Source: JAMXLO01 sp035492535
GTDB taxonomy: Bacteria > Pseudomonadota > Alphaproteobacteria > Acetobacterales > Acetobacteraceae
Length of the DNA stretch: 64,000 nucleotides
NCBI GenBank assembly: GCA_035492535.1
Contig: DATJJM010000053.1
Location: forward strand, 1-64,000
Reading direction: 5' to 3'
Shown in pieces: positions 16,627 to 24,901 of the stretch. Made by a program: the position numbers and the translations under genes. Under the pieces are notes generated by a model, which did no database searches, was not told the DNA's origin, and saw nothing but the letters and a program-made list of their open reading frames with translations. The stretch's first letter is position 1; each line of letters begins with the position of its first letter.

Positions 16627-18180
16627 TTATGTCATGCTCATCCAGCGAATGTCCTGCGAATCGCCGATCGGACAGAAGCGCACGTCCTGTACGTTCGTGG
16701 TGAACGGCCCGTACCATTTGGTGTTGTAGATAAAAAGCCCGGCTGCATCATCCACAAGCAACCGCGACGCTTCTTCATACAGGGGTTGCCGCTCGTCCTG
16801 TTTGGTCAGCACCAGCGCTTTGTCGGTCAGTTCATCAAACTTCTGGTTCCTGTAGAAGCTTGAATTGCCGGCGCCGATCGCGCGGCTATTGTAGATTGCG
16901 CCCGTCCAGTTGTGCGGGTCCGCGAAGTAGGCACTCCGCCACAGCGGTACCAGGTCGTGTTGCTTGTCGGGATCACCGAATTTGCCTGAAATCACCGGCC
17001 AGGGTTCCGAGGTCAGCTTGATGTCGATGCCGATTTTGGCAGCACCTGCCTGCAGCAGTTGCGCAGCGGACTCGCTTTGGTCGAAGCCGGCAAGCACGCC
17101 GATGTCGAGTTGCCGCATCGGTTGCTTCACCATCGCCAGATGCTCTTTTGCCTTGGCGAGGTCATAGCTGTAGCCCTTCAAGTCTTTTGGCGCACCCCAG
17201 AGATTCCCTGGGATGATGCCTGCGTTGCGTGACACGGATCCGCCGAGGATGTTGTTGATGAAGCCATCATAGTCGAACGCATAGCACAGCGCCTTCCGCA
17301 AGTTCACATCGGTCAGTGGTGGTCTTCCATTATGGATGATGAAGTACATTGTCCGCAGCGAGTCCGCTTGCAGGATCTTCACGCTTTTCACGCTGTGCAG
17401 CCGCTTTATCTGATCCTGCGGCAAGTATCCGTCCGTGGTGTTGAACTCGCCCTTCTCCAGACCGAGCGCGCGGCTTGCTGTTTCCAACACAACCCGGAAT
17501 TCGGTGGATGTGATGTTCGAATTGCCAAATCCCATGAAATGCTGGTCGAACCGTTCGGCCTGGAAGCCAACTGCCGGGTCGTATCGCCGCAGCTTGAAGC
17601 CGCCGGAGCCGGCTTCATTGCGGGCCAGCCACGCCGCCCCCATGTCGCCGGACTTGTCGTGCTCGCGCAGCAGCTTGCTGTTCACCACCCAAAGCTCCGA
17701 TAGTGTACTGCTGAAGACTGCATAAGGCTTGTTCAGCGTAAATTGGACGGTGTGGGCATCCTGTGCCTTAGTCTTCCCCGGATCGACAACACCCTTGAAC
17801 AGCCCATAGGCGCCCTGTTTCATTGACAGGATCCGTTCCATCGAGAACACCACGTCGTCGGCTGTGATGGGGCTGCCGTCGTGAAACTTGGCGTTCGGCT
17901 TCATGGCCACAGTGTACGTGAGCCCATCGGGCGAAATGTCTATCTTGTCCGCCAGCCACATCGAAAGTCTCGGCGGATTGTCTACCCATCGTACCAGGCA
18001 GTCGTACATGTTGAGCCTGGACCCGATACGCCCGATATCGAACACCGCATGCGGGTCGAGCGTGTCGTACGGGCTGTTGTTTGCGGTGACGAAGGTCTTG
18101 CCCGATGCGGCCCATGTTCTCGGTGCGAGCAACGCCGCCCCGCTAAGGATCAAAGCGCTCCGGCGTCCGAACTGTGTCAT
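16627..18180 (-). CDS. ABC transporter substrate-binding protein (SBP_bac_5 / DppA type)
   Basis: 517 aa from the ATG at 18180. The leader FGRRSALILSGAALLAP carries a twin arginine followed by a hydrophobic stretch and looks Tat-like, ending near AASG. The mature protein has the SBP_bac_5 signature, for example YTVAMKPNAKFHDGSPITADDV. Its likely channel and ATPases are the convergent operon ending 4 bases away. Its start overlaps by 4 bases the stop of the ThDP decarboxylase beta gene, so import and decarboxylation appear to be one expression unit. The ligand need not be a peptide. Confidence 0.9.
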   Translation of the reverse strand: MTQFGRRSALILSGAALLAPRTWAASGKTFVTANNSPYDTLDPHAVFDIGRIGSRLNMYDCLVRWVDNPPRLSMWLADKIDISPDGLTYTVAMKPNAKFHDGSPITADDVVFSMERILSMKQGAYGLFKGVVDPGKTKAQDAHTVQFTLNKPYAVFSSTLSELWVVNSKLLREHDKSGDMGAAWLARNEAGSGGFKLRRYDPAVGFQAERFDQHFMGFGNSNITSTEFRVVLETASRALGLEKGEFNTTDGYLPQDQIKRLHSVKSVKILQADSLRTMYFIIHNGRPPLTDVNLRKALCYAFDYDGFINNILGGSVSRNAGIIPGNLWGAPKDLKGYSYDLAKAKEHLAMVKQPMRQLDIGVLAGFDQSESAAQLLQAGAAKIGIDIKLTSEPWPVISGKFGDPDKQHDLVPLWRSAYFADPHNWTGAIYNSRAIGAGNSSFYRNQKFDELTDKALVLTKQDERQPLYEEASRLLVDDAAGLFIYNTKWYGPFTTNVQDVRFCPIGDSQDIRWMSMT

Positions 18181-18770
18181 GTTGCTTCCCCGACTCCCAG
18201 ATCTTTGCGCAGATCCTGCACCACCTTGTCGCGTGACCGCGAATTCCATCGCGAGCGTCGACCGATTGGCGTGTTCTCCACTTCCGGCAACACCTTCAGC
18301 GCGACGAATACTGGACCAGGGGCGGCAAAGATCTCAGGTAATGCCCGGGAGAAGTCCGGAAGTTCCGAGAAAGCGAACGCGCGCGGATAACCGGATCCGC
18401 GTGCGAGGACATCATAGGCGACTGTCTTGGCGTTCGGTACCGGTTGGCCGCCGGTCGTCGCGTAGCATTCATTGTCCAGCAGGAAGTGGTAAAAATTCGC
18501 CGGTGCCTGCTCAGCGATCGTCGCGAGCATGCCGAGGCTCATCAGGATGTCACCTTCGGAGTCGAACAGCACCACACGACGGTTCGGCTGCGCCAGTGCC
18601 AATCCCAATGCGAACCCAGCATGACCGCCCATCGCCGGATCACCCAGTGGCACATCCAGTGTCTCATGCGTGGTCAGCCTGACCCAATGGCGTCCGCCAC
18701 GGCCCGGCACCACGATCGCATCGGAGCGATGACTGGCAAAAGCCTGCAACGCGTCAGCGGTGTGCATCAT
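18177..18770 (-). CDS. ThDP-dependent decarboxylase, beta (PP-domain) subunit
   Basis: 197 aa from the ATG at 18770, with an AGGAGG 6 bases upstream. It resembles the ThDP-pyrophosphate-binding half of sulfopyruvate/phosphonopyruvate decarboxylases. GDPAMGGHAGFALG is followed by the ThDP/Mg motif (EGD at 72-74 to N100) and LDNECYATTGGQP. The partner Pyr domain is the upstream gene, so this is a split (ComD/ComE-like) enzyme that would decarboxylate a 2-oxo acid. It is sandwiched between the alpha subunit gene and an ABC binding protein. A longer N-terminal reading lacks a ribosome binding site and overlaps non-coding repeat DNA. Confidence 0.85.
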   Translation of the reverse strand: MMHTADALQAFASHRSDAIVVPGRGGRHWVRLTTHETLDVPLGDPAMGGHAGFALGLALAQPNRRVVLFDSEGDILMSLGMLATIAEQAPANFYHFLLDNECYATTGGQPVPNAKTVAYDVLARGSGYPRAFAFSELPDFSRALPEIFAAPGPVFVALKVLPEVENTPIGRRSRWNSRSRDKVVQDLRKDLGVGEAT

Positions 18771-18803
18771 TGGTTGCCTCCTGTCGCCCGGTGGGTAACC
18801 GGA

Positions 18804-18833
18804 CCGGGATTGCCTCGCTGCGCCCGCAATGAC
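18804..18833. repeat. intergenic palindromic repeat, family B, copy 1
   Basis: A 30-base unit containing GGGATTGCCTCGCTGCG and ending GCAATGAC, in the 73-base gap between the decarboxylase subunit genes. The same unit with two differences occurs at 43382-43411. ATTGC and GCAAT form the core inverted repeat. It resembles the short GTCATTGCGAGCG-type palindromes scattered through many alphaproteobacterial genomes. Confidence 0.75.
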
Positions 18834-18843
18834 ATTGGGCCGC

Positions 18844-19362
18844 TCATCGATTGAACCCATGATATTCGTCGCCGACCAACACCACGACCGGCCGTTGTGT
18901 TCGCTCTGCTTCCTGGAATGCAATGGATATGCGCTCGGCGTCGGCGTCGCTCTCAACCAGGTAGTAATTGAGCCCGAACGCCATGAGGAATCGCTCCGTA
19001 TAGGTTGCCGCCGTGTCCGTATTGACGCCGTGCCGGGTCCAGCCGCGATAGCCCACCATCAGCACGACCGGCACGTTCATGCCCAGCAACCAGCCGCGAA
19101 TGGAATCGCCTGACTCCATCATCCCGGTGTTCTGGATGAGGATCAGCGGCTTTCGCCCACCCGCGTGCAATCCGGACGCGATCGAGCAGGCATGCCCCTC
19201 GCGTGTCACACCGATCAGGCGTAGCGAGGGCTCAGCCTTCATCAGCATATACAGCCAGTTGGTTTCGCTGTCGGGTAGCCAGACAACGTCGGTGACGCCG
19301 TTCTGCTTCATGTGAGCCAGCACGGTCTCGGGACTCAGGGCGACGGTCGTTGCGTCGTTCAT
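18844..19362 (-). CDS. ThDP-dependent decarboxylase, alpha (Pyr-domain) subunit
   Basis: 172 aa, with GGGAGC upstream of the ATG at 19362. It matches the pyrimidine-binding half of split sulfopyruvate/phosphonopyruvate decarboxylases. The catalytic glutamate that activates ThDP is E55 in GVTREGHACSIASGL, and IQNTGMMESGDSIRGW is the conserved segment after it. With the beta subunit it should form the usual active sites at the subunit interface. It heads a leftward operon alpha - beta - ABC binding protein and is divergent from the metallo-hydrolase gene. Confidence 0.85.
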   Translation of the reverse strand: MNDATTVALSPETVLAHMKQNGVTDVVWLPDSETNWLYMLMKAEPSLRLIGVTREGHACSIASGLHAGGRKPLILIQNTGMMESGDSIRGWLLGMNVPVVLMVGYRGWTRHGVNTDTAATYTERFLMAFGLNYYLVESDADAERISIAFQEAERTQRPVVVLVGDEYHGFNR

Positions 19363-19445
19363 CGGGGGGCTCCCGGGGTAGATTTGTCGGCAGGCGGGTC
19401 AGTAGCTAACATCATACCGATGAACCACCGCAAGGGAGGGATCCA

Positions 19446-20318
19446 ATGGCCAATACATTCCGCGTCGGCGGTATGACCGTTCACCGTATCGTCGAGATGG
19501 AAGCCGGTTTCACGCCGGCTCTCGAATTCCTGCCGAAGCTGAAGCCCGAAGTGCTTGCGGAGAACCGTTCGTGGCTAGCCCCGGCGGCTATGGATGCCCA
19601 GGACAACCTGGTGTTGTGCTTCCAGTCCTATGTCGTTCAGACAGGCCGTCATAACATCCTGGTCGATAGTTGCATCGGTAATGACAAGGATCGATCCGCG
19701 CGTCCTGCGTGGCACCAGAAGAAGGATGATGTCTGGATGAAGGGCCTTGCCGCGGCGGGGCTGACGGTGAACGATATCGACTTTGTCATGTGTACGCATC
19801 TTCATGTGGATCATGTCGGCTGGAATACGAAGCTGGAGAACGGACGCTGGGTACCTACATTCCCGAAGGCACGCTACCTGTTCTCGAAGAAGGAGCTGGA
19901 CTACTGGCTGGCGGAGAATGACAAGACCGCGCTGCCGCCCATCGTTGACAGTGTGATCCCGATCGTTGAGGCGAAGCGCTGCGACCTGGTCACCAGCGAC
20001 TACGCAATGGACGACACGATTGCTCTGTTGCCAACGCCTGGCCACACGATCGACCACTACGCAGTGGCATTGGGTCGTGGCGGGAAGGACGCGGTGATCA
20101 CCGGCGATCTTATCCACTCGCCGTTGCAGGCAAAGTATCCCGAACTGGGGATGCGCGTGGACTACGATACCGAGCAGGGCGCCGATACGCGCCGCAAGTT
20201 CCTGGAAACGTACTGCGACACCAGCACTTTGTGCTGTTTCGCTCACTTCCCATCGCCGTCGCGTGGCTACGTGAAGCGCTGGGGCACCGGGTTCCGCTGC
20301 GAATACGTCAAGGAGTAG
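19446..20318 (+). CDS. metallo-beta-lactamase-fold hydrolase
   Basis: 290 aa, with GGGAGG 6 bases before the ATG. The dinuclear metal motif is HLHVDHVGW (H118, H120, D122, H123). A further metal His is in PTPGHTIDHYAV, the bridging Asp in TGDLIHSP and the last His in CFAHFPSPSRG. Overall it resembles N-acyl homoserine lactonase-type or other small-ester/lactone hydrolases. No signal peptide is seen. It is divergent from the decarboxylase operon and may act on the same pathway. Its 3' end is followed by a strong palindromic hairpin. Confidence 0.88.
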   Translation: MANTFRVGGMTVHRIVEMEAGFTPALEFLPKLKPEVLAENRSWLAPAAMDAQDNLVLCFQSYVVQTGRHNILVDSCIGNDKDRSARPAWHQKKDDVWMKGLAAAGLTVNDIDFVMCTHLHVDHVGWNTKLENGRWVPTFPKARYLFSKKELDYWLAENDKTALPPIVDSVIPIVEAKRCDLVTSDYAMDDTIALLPTPGHTIDHYAVALGRGGKDAVITGDLIHSPLQAKYPELGMRVDYDTEQGADTRRKFLETYCDTSTLCCFAHFPSPSRGYVKRWGTGFRCEYVKE

Positions 20319-20324
20319 GTCGCC

Positions 20325-20362
20325 GCTCCGTTATGGCCGGGCTTGACCCGGCCATGAGGAGC
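20325..20362. repeat. intergenic palindromic repeat, family A, copy 1
   Basis: ATGGCCGGG (20333-20341) and CCCGGCCAT (20347-20355) pair perfectly around the loop CTTGA. An outer pair, GCTCC at 20325-20329 with GGAGC at 20358-20362, extends the stem. It begins 7 bases after the metallo-hydrolase stop. The core recurs in reverse orientation at 42463-42484. There is no T-run, so it is a REP-like element that may also stabilise or end transcripts. Confidence 0.8.
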
Positions 20363-20408
20363 GACCCCCACGTGGGATGAAGCCACCACGGTCGCCAGAG
20401 GCACGAGC

Positions 20409-21278
20409 ATGAAATTTGGTCTGCGCTATTGCAACACCGGTCGCTATGTGGATCCGGCCCGTGCCATTGAGCTGATGCAGGCGGCGGAGGCGGCCGGTTT
20501 CGAGTCGGCGTGGACGGTGGAGCACACAGTCATTCCGCAGGGCTATCAGTCGGCGTATCCCTACACAGCGGACGGCAAACTTCCTGGTGGTGACGGTGAT
20601 TTTCTGTTGCCGGATCCACTGATCTGGATGGCCTACGTCGCAGCGGCGACAACGAGTATCAAGCTTGCGACCGGCATCCTGATCCTGCCGCAGCACAATC
20701 CGGTTATGGTTGCGAAGCAGGTTGCCACGCTGGACCATATGTCCAAGGGCCGGATACTATTGGGTATCGGCGTCGGCTGGCTGAAGGAGGAGTTCGACGC
20801 TGTCGGCGCGAGCTTCCATGACCGCGGTCGGCGCACCGATGAATACATCGCCGTGATGCGCGAGCTATGGTCGGCTGATGCGCCAAACTTTGCAGGCGAA
20901 TACGTGAACTTTCATGCTGCGTATATGCGGCCGAAGCCGGTGAACCGAGATGTGCCTATCATCATCGGCGGCCAGACGGCGCCGGCAGCACGCCGTGCCG
21001 GGCGATTGGCCGACGGGTTCTTTCCCGGGCGTGGGCTGCCGACTGACCTGTTCGAGACAGTGCGGCGTGCCGCGCGTGAAGCGGGCCGCGATCCGGCCGC
21101 GGTGGAACTGACTGTCGGTATTCCAGACGACCTGTCGCAGCTTGCGGATTTCGCCGCTGCCGGTGTGTCGCGAGTATTGGTGCCGACCACCGGTGTCGCC
21201 GGCCTGGCGCGCAAGGTCTCCGGACCAGAGGACCTGCTTGCGTGGCGCGAAACCATCGAGCGGTACGCCAGCCTGTGA
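20409..21278 (+). CDS. luciferase-like (LLM) flavin/F420-dependent oxidoreductase
   Basis: 289 aa. The TIM-barrel LLM fold is shown by the N-terminal MKFGLRYCNTGRYVDPA, the WTVEHTVIP segment, the LATGILILPQHNPVMVAKQ strand-helix and GRILLGIGVGWLKEEF. Members use reduced FMN or F420 to oxidise or monooxygenate varied substrates, and the N-terminal pattern resembles the F420-type subgroup. It is followed directly by a HAD phosphatase gene with a GTGA overlap. Confidence 0.87.
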   Translation: MKFGLRYCNTGRYVDPARAIELMQAAEAAGFESAWTVEHTVIPQGYQSAYPYTADGKLPGGDGDFLLPDPLIWMAYVAAATTSIKLATGILILPQHNPVMVAKQVATLDHMSKGRILLGIGVGWLKEEFDAVGASFHDRGRRTDEYIAVMRELWSADAPNFAGEYVNFHAAYMRPKPVNRDVPIIIGGQTAPAARRAGRLADGFFPGRGLPTDLFETVRRAAREAGRDPAAVELTVGIPDDLSQLADFAAAGVSRVLVPTTGVAGLARKVSGPEDLLAWRETIERYASL

Positions 21279-21898
21279 CCCTGTTGATCGATCTCGATGG
21301 CACGCTCATCGATTCGCGGCCTGGCATTGCCGCGAGCCTGGAAGCTGCGCTGCGCGCCCTGGGCCACACGCCCGATCCGGATTTCGACATCACGCCAATG
21401 ATCGGTCCACCGTTACCATCCGTCATTGGCCGCGTATTGGCGTACTATAATGATGATCGTGTTGATGCCGGTATAGACGCCTATCGGGCACACTATGGTG
21501 AGGTCGGGCTGCAGCAGTTCACGCTCTATCCCGGCATCGCCGAGACCTTGCCTGTCCTGGCGGAGCAACAGCGATGCTTCGTCGTTACCTCCAAGCGCAC
21601 GATTTATGCGGTCCGTATCGTTGAGACACTGAGCTTTGCGACTTTCTTCGGCGGTGTATATGGCACCGAACCCGACGGCAGCCTGGATGACAAGGCAGAT
21701 TTGATTGCCGCAGTCCTGCGCAGGGAAAATCTTGCGTCGGCCGATACGGTCATGGTCGGCGATCGCCTGCATGACATCCACGGAGCCCACGCGAACAGGA
21801 TGCGCGCTATCGGCGTCCTTTGGGGTTATGGGAACCGCGAGGAGTTGGAGCAGGCGGGCGCCGATACGCTGATCAACCACCCATCCGAACTGCTCTGA
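21275..21898 (+). CDS. HAD-superfamily hydrolase (phosphoglycolate phosphatase-like)
   Basis: 207 aa from a GTG at 21275 that overlaps the stop of the oxidoreductase gene; an upstream ATG at 21242 would add 11 residues. HAD motif I is D6 and D8 in LLIDLDGTLIDS, motif II is the Ser/Thr of VVTSKR, motif III the Lys in LDDKADLI, and motif IV VGDRLHDIHGAHAN. The cap domain lies between motifs I and II as in Gph. It probably dephosphorylates a small metabolite. A phosphonatase role beside the ThDP decarboxylase is possible but not shown. It abuts pyrE convergently. Confidence 0.85.
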   Translation: MTLLIDLDGTLIDSRPGIAASLEAALRALGHTPDPDFDITPMIGPPLPSVIGRVLAYYNDDRVDAGIDAYRAHYGEVGLQQFTLYPGIAETLPVLAEQQRCFVVTSKRTIYAVRIVETLSFATFFGGVYGTEPDGSLDDKADLIAAVLRRENLASADTVMVGDRLHDIHGAHANRMRAIGVLWGYGNREELEQAGADTLINHPSELL

Positions 21899-22648
21899 TC
21901 ACTCGTCGGCCGCGGCTTTGCGTGCCATCGCCTCTTCCGCGCTGGAGATGCCGCCATGTGCAGCTGACCATGCGACCGGGTCCTCGAGGAATCGCCGTAC
22001 CTCCGACAGTGCAGATTCGGAGAAGTACGGCCGATCCTTGCAGGCCTCCAGGACGTCCCACCAGGTGCACAGGTGATGCAGTGCGATATCCATGCGCGCC
22101 AGAGTTTCGAACGCACCCGGGAAGACGCCGTAAAAGAACACCACGAACGTGTGGTTCACCAGCGCACCCGCATCGCGCAGCGACTGGGCGAAACGAATCT
22201 TCGACTGCCCATCGGTCGTCAGGTCTTCCACCAGCAGGGTGCGCTTGCCTTCCGGTACGTCGCCCTCGATCAGCGCGTTGCGGCCGAACCCCTTGGCCCG
22301 CTTGCGCACATAGGCCATCGGCGCCGACATCCTGTCGGCGATCCACGCCGCGAACGGGATGCCTGCGGTCTCGCCGCCGGCCACCGCCTCGATTGTCTCG
22401 AAGCCGATATGGCGATTGATCTTCTCCACGCTCAGGTCGCAGATACGCGTGCGCGCGCGCGGGAAGAAGATGATGCGCCGGCAATCGATATAGACCGGCG
22501 ATTTCCAGCCGGAGGTGAAGGTGAATGGCTCCTCCGGACTGAACTTGATCGCCTCGATTTCCAGCAGGATACGGGCCGTGGTCAGTGCCGCGTCGCGATC
22601 CCATTCGGCTGTGGTGCTGTTCAAGACTGCCTGCGGTTGCCGCGCCAT
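21899..22648 (-). CDS. pyrE: orotate phosphoribosyltransferase
   Basis: 249 aa from the ATG at 22648, preceded by GAGGGG. It converts orotate plus PRPP to OMP in UMP synthesis. Visible hallmarks are FTSGWKSPVYIDCR near the N-terminus, the VAGGETAGIPFAAWIA loop and the PRPP-binding motif LLVEDLTTDGQSK. The C-terminal extension of about 60 residues beyond the catalytic core is longer than in E. coli PyrE and typical of some alphaproteobacterial versions. No other pyr genes are adjacent. Confidence 0.9.
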   Translation of the reverse strand: MARQPQAVLNSTTAEWDRDAALTTARILLEIEAIKFSPEEPFTFTSGWKSPVYIDCRRIIFFPRARTRICDLSVEKINRHIGFETIEAVAGGETAGIPFAAWIADRMSAPMAYVRKRAKGFGRNALIEGDVPEGKRTLLVEDLTTDGQSKIRFAQSLRDAGALVNHTFVVFFYGVFPGAFETLARMDIALHHLCTWWDVLEACKDRPYFSESALSEVRRFLEDPVAWSAAHGGISSAEEAMARKAAADE

Positions 22649-22713
22649 GGCCAAACCCCTCTCGCGCTGGTCACGGATCACTGATAACTGATCCCCGGCA
22701 GAGGAGATAGTCC

Positions 22714-23784
22714 ATGGCGAAGACGCACAGAATCGCGGTGGTACCGGGCGATGGGATCGGCAAGGAGACGGTGCCGGAGGCCCTGAAAGTGCTGGACGCC
22801 GCCTCGCGCCGGTTCGGCTTCGATCTGAAATACAACCACTACGACTGGTCCTGCGAAACCTACAAGAAGACCGGAGCGATGATGCCCGCCGATGGCATGG
22901 AGCGACTGGCGCAGTCGGATTCCATCCTGCTGGGTGCCGTCGGCTGGCCGGACGTGCCGGACCATATCTCGCTGTGGGGGCTGCTGATCCCGATCCGTCG
23001 CGGCTTCGACCAGTATGTGAACCTGCGCCCCTGCAAGCTGATGCCCGGCGTGCGTACGCCGCTGGCCGGCCGCACCGAGGCGGACATCGATTTTTACGTG
23101 GTGCGTGAGAACACCGAAGGCGAGTACTCGTCCGTCGGCGGGCGCATGTTTGTCGACACGGATCGCGAGTTCGTCAGCCAGCAGAGCGTATTCAGCCGTC
23201 ACGGCGTCGATCGCATCCTGAAGTTCGCATTCGACCTCGCAATGACGCGGCCGAAGAAGCACCTGACCTCTGCCACCAAGTCCAACGGCATCACATTCAC
23301 CATGCCGTACTGGGACGAGCGGTTTGCATTGATGGGGAAGAGTTATCCGGAGATCCGCACGGACCAGTTCCATATCGACATCCTGTGCGCGCATTTCGTG
23401 CAGCATCCGGATTGGTTCGATGTGGTGGTGGGCTCCAACCTGTTCGGTGACATCCTGAGCGATCTCGGCCCGGCGGTGGCGGGATCGATCGGTATCGCGC
23501 CCTCGGCCAACATCAACCCGGAGCGGAAGTTCCCTTCGATGTTCGAGCCGGTGCATGGATCCGCGCCCGATATCGCCGGCAAGTTCATCTGCAATCCGAT
23601 CGGCCAGGTGTGGTCGGCTGGGCTGATGCTGGAGCATCTCGGCGAGGTCGAAGCCGGCCGCGCCGTTGTGGATGCGATCGAGACGCTGCTGCATGAAAGC
23701 GGCCCGAAGACACGCGACATGGGCGGCCAGGCGGGGACCGCCGATGTCGGCACGGCACTGGCAGAGATCGTGGCGGCCAGGTGA
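22714..23784 (+). CDS. tartrate dehydrogenase / decarboxylase-like (isopropylmalate dehydrogenase family)
   Basis: 356 aa. Family features are the N-terminal VVPGDGIGKE, the substrate loop NLRPCKLMPGV, the VRENTEGEYSS motif, the catalytic Lys region ATKSNGITF, the metal-binding Asp in GSNLFGDILSDLGP and the NAD loop FEPVHGSAPDIAGK. HYDWSCETY and the overall pattern favour the tartrate/malate dehydrogenase branch over LeuB. It oxidises hydroxy-acids with NAD and a divalent metal. It is followed by a rhodanese and a binding protein in an apparent operon. A related gene lies 2.3 kb away on the other strand. Confidence 0.87.
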   Translation: MAKTHRIAVVPGDGIGKETVPEALKVLDAASRRFGFDLKYNHYDWSCETYKKTGAMMPADGMERLAQSDSILLGAVGWPDVPDHISLWGLLIPIRRGFDQYVNLRPCKLMPGVRTPLAGRTEADIDFYVVRENTEGEYSSVGGRMFVDTDREFVSQQSVFSRHGVDRILKFAFDLAMTRPKKHLTSATKSNGITFTMPYWDERFALMGKSYPEIRTDQFHIDILCAHFVQHPDWFDVVVGSNLFGDILSDLGPAVAGSIGIAPSANINPERKFPSMFEPVHGSAPDIAGKFICNPIGQVWSAGLMLEHLGEVEAGRAVVDAIETLLHESGPKTRDMGGQAGTADVGTALAEIVAAR

Positions 23785-23803
23785 GATCGCTGGAGCGAAC
23801 ACA

Positions 23804-24157
23804 ATGAGCGGACTGTTCACTCGTCTCTTCGGCACCAAAAGTGCAGGTCTCAATTGGCTCGAAGTCGCTGATATCCGGCCACGGCTTGGCACCGTGTTGC
23901 TGGTCGATGTGCGGCAACCTGAGGAATACCACTCTCCGCCGGGCCATCTTCCCGGCGCGATCAATGTGCCTCTCGCGGACGTGCCGAACCGCACTGATGA
24001 ACTCGCTGCCAGCGGCAAAGCCGTTGTGCTGGTCTGCAAGACTGACCGCCGTTCCGCGCGCGCGGCAGAAATGCTACTCGCCGCGGGGTTTCGTGATGTG
24101 GCGGTGTTGCGTGGCGGCACAGATGGCTGGCACGCTCAAGGTCTGGAATTGGAGTGA
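23804..24157 (+). CDS. rhodanese-domain protein
   Basis: 117 aa from the ATG at 23804. It is a single rhodanese domain: VLLVDVRQPEEYHSPPGHLPG is the N-terminal signature, the active-site Cys is C78 in LVCKTDRRS, and the WHAQG C-terminus is typical. It would transfer or carry sulfane sulfur in the cytoplasm, since there is no leader. A longer in-frame reading overlaps the upstream dehydrogenase and is rejected. It is 19 bases after that gene and 3 bases before the binding-protein gene. Confidence 0.87.
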   Translation: MSGLFTRLFGTKSAGLNWLEVADIRPRLGTVLLVDVRQPEEYHSPPGHLPGAINVPLADVPNRTDELAASGKAVVLVCKTDRRSARAAEMLLAAGFRDVAVLRGGTDGWHAQGLELE

Positions 24158-24160
24158 ACA

Positions 24161-24889
24161 ATGTCCCAATCCGTCGTTGCTGAACTGGCTCCGCATGGCG
24201 TACTGCGCGCCGGCATCAACATGAGCAATTTTTTGCTTGTCACCGGTCGTTCGCCGTCAGGCGATCCGGATGGCGTTTCGCCCGACATGGCGCGCGCCAT
24301 TGCTGACAAGCTCGGCGTGCCAGTGAAATATGTGCCGTTCCCCAAGCCGGGCGAGCTTGCCGATGCGGCCGGCACGGATACATGGGACATCGGCCTTATC
24401 GGCGCCGAGCCTGCGCGCGCCGAGAAGATCGCATTCACCGCTGCCTATGTGGAGATCGAGGCGACGTATCTGGTGCCGGCTGGCTCGCCGATCCAGAGCA
24501 TTGCCGACGTGGACAAGCCCGGCATCCGCATCGCGGTAACGGCACGCAGCGCCTATGACCTCTGGCTGGAGCGCAACATCAAGCACGCCACGCTGGTTCG
24601 TTCCGATAGTTTGGCCAGTGCTACGGAGAAATTTGCCAACGACAAGCTTGATGCGCTCGCAGGATTGCGTCCTGGCTTGGTGGGCGACATTCAAAAATTC
24701 CCTGGCGCACGTATCCTCGATGGGCAGTTCAGCGCTGTGCAACAGGCAGTGGGTACTGCACGGGTCAATTCGGCCGGCGCGACATTCCTGCGCGAATTTG
24801 TCGAGGAGGCGAAGCGGTCGGGCCTGGTTGCGAAGCTGATCGAGAAGCACGGGGTCGTCGGGCGGCTTTCCGTCGCGCCGCCAGGATGA
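24161..24889 (+). CDS. solute-binding-protein-like protein without a signal peptide (SBP_bac_3 fold)
   Basis: 242 aa. From GVLRAGINMSN onward it reads as an amino-acid-type periplasmic binding protein (family 3): GVSPDMARAIADKLGVPVKYVPF, then the hinge and WDIGLIGAEPARAEKIAFTAAYVEIEATYLV. The N-terminus (MSQSVVAELAPHGV) has no hydrophobic leader and no upstream in-frame leader is available, because the rhodanese gene ends 3 bases before. It may be a cytoplasmic ligand-binding or enzyme-like relative such as the cyclohexadienyl dehydratase group. No permease gene is nearby. Confidence 0.8.
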   Translation: MSQSVVAELAPHGVLRAGINMSNFLLVTGRSPSGDPDGVSPDMARAIADKLGVPVKYVPFPKPGELADAAGTDTWDIGLIGAEPARAEKIAFTAAYVEIEATYLVPAGSPIQSIADVDKPGIRIAVTARSAYDLWLERNIKHATLVRSDSLASATEKFANDKLDALAGLRPGLVGDIQKFPGARILDGQFSAVQQAVGTARVNSAGATFLREFVEEAKRSGLVAKLIEKHGVVGRLSVAPPG

Positions 24890-24901
24890 TCCGCATGACA
24901 G

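Noticed and set aside
21275..21898. HAD protein as phosphonoacetaldehyde hydrolase partner of the ThDP enzyme
   Set aside because: The cap and motifs fit the phosphoglycolate phosphatase type and no Schiff-base lysine motif was recognised; left as a general phosphatase.
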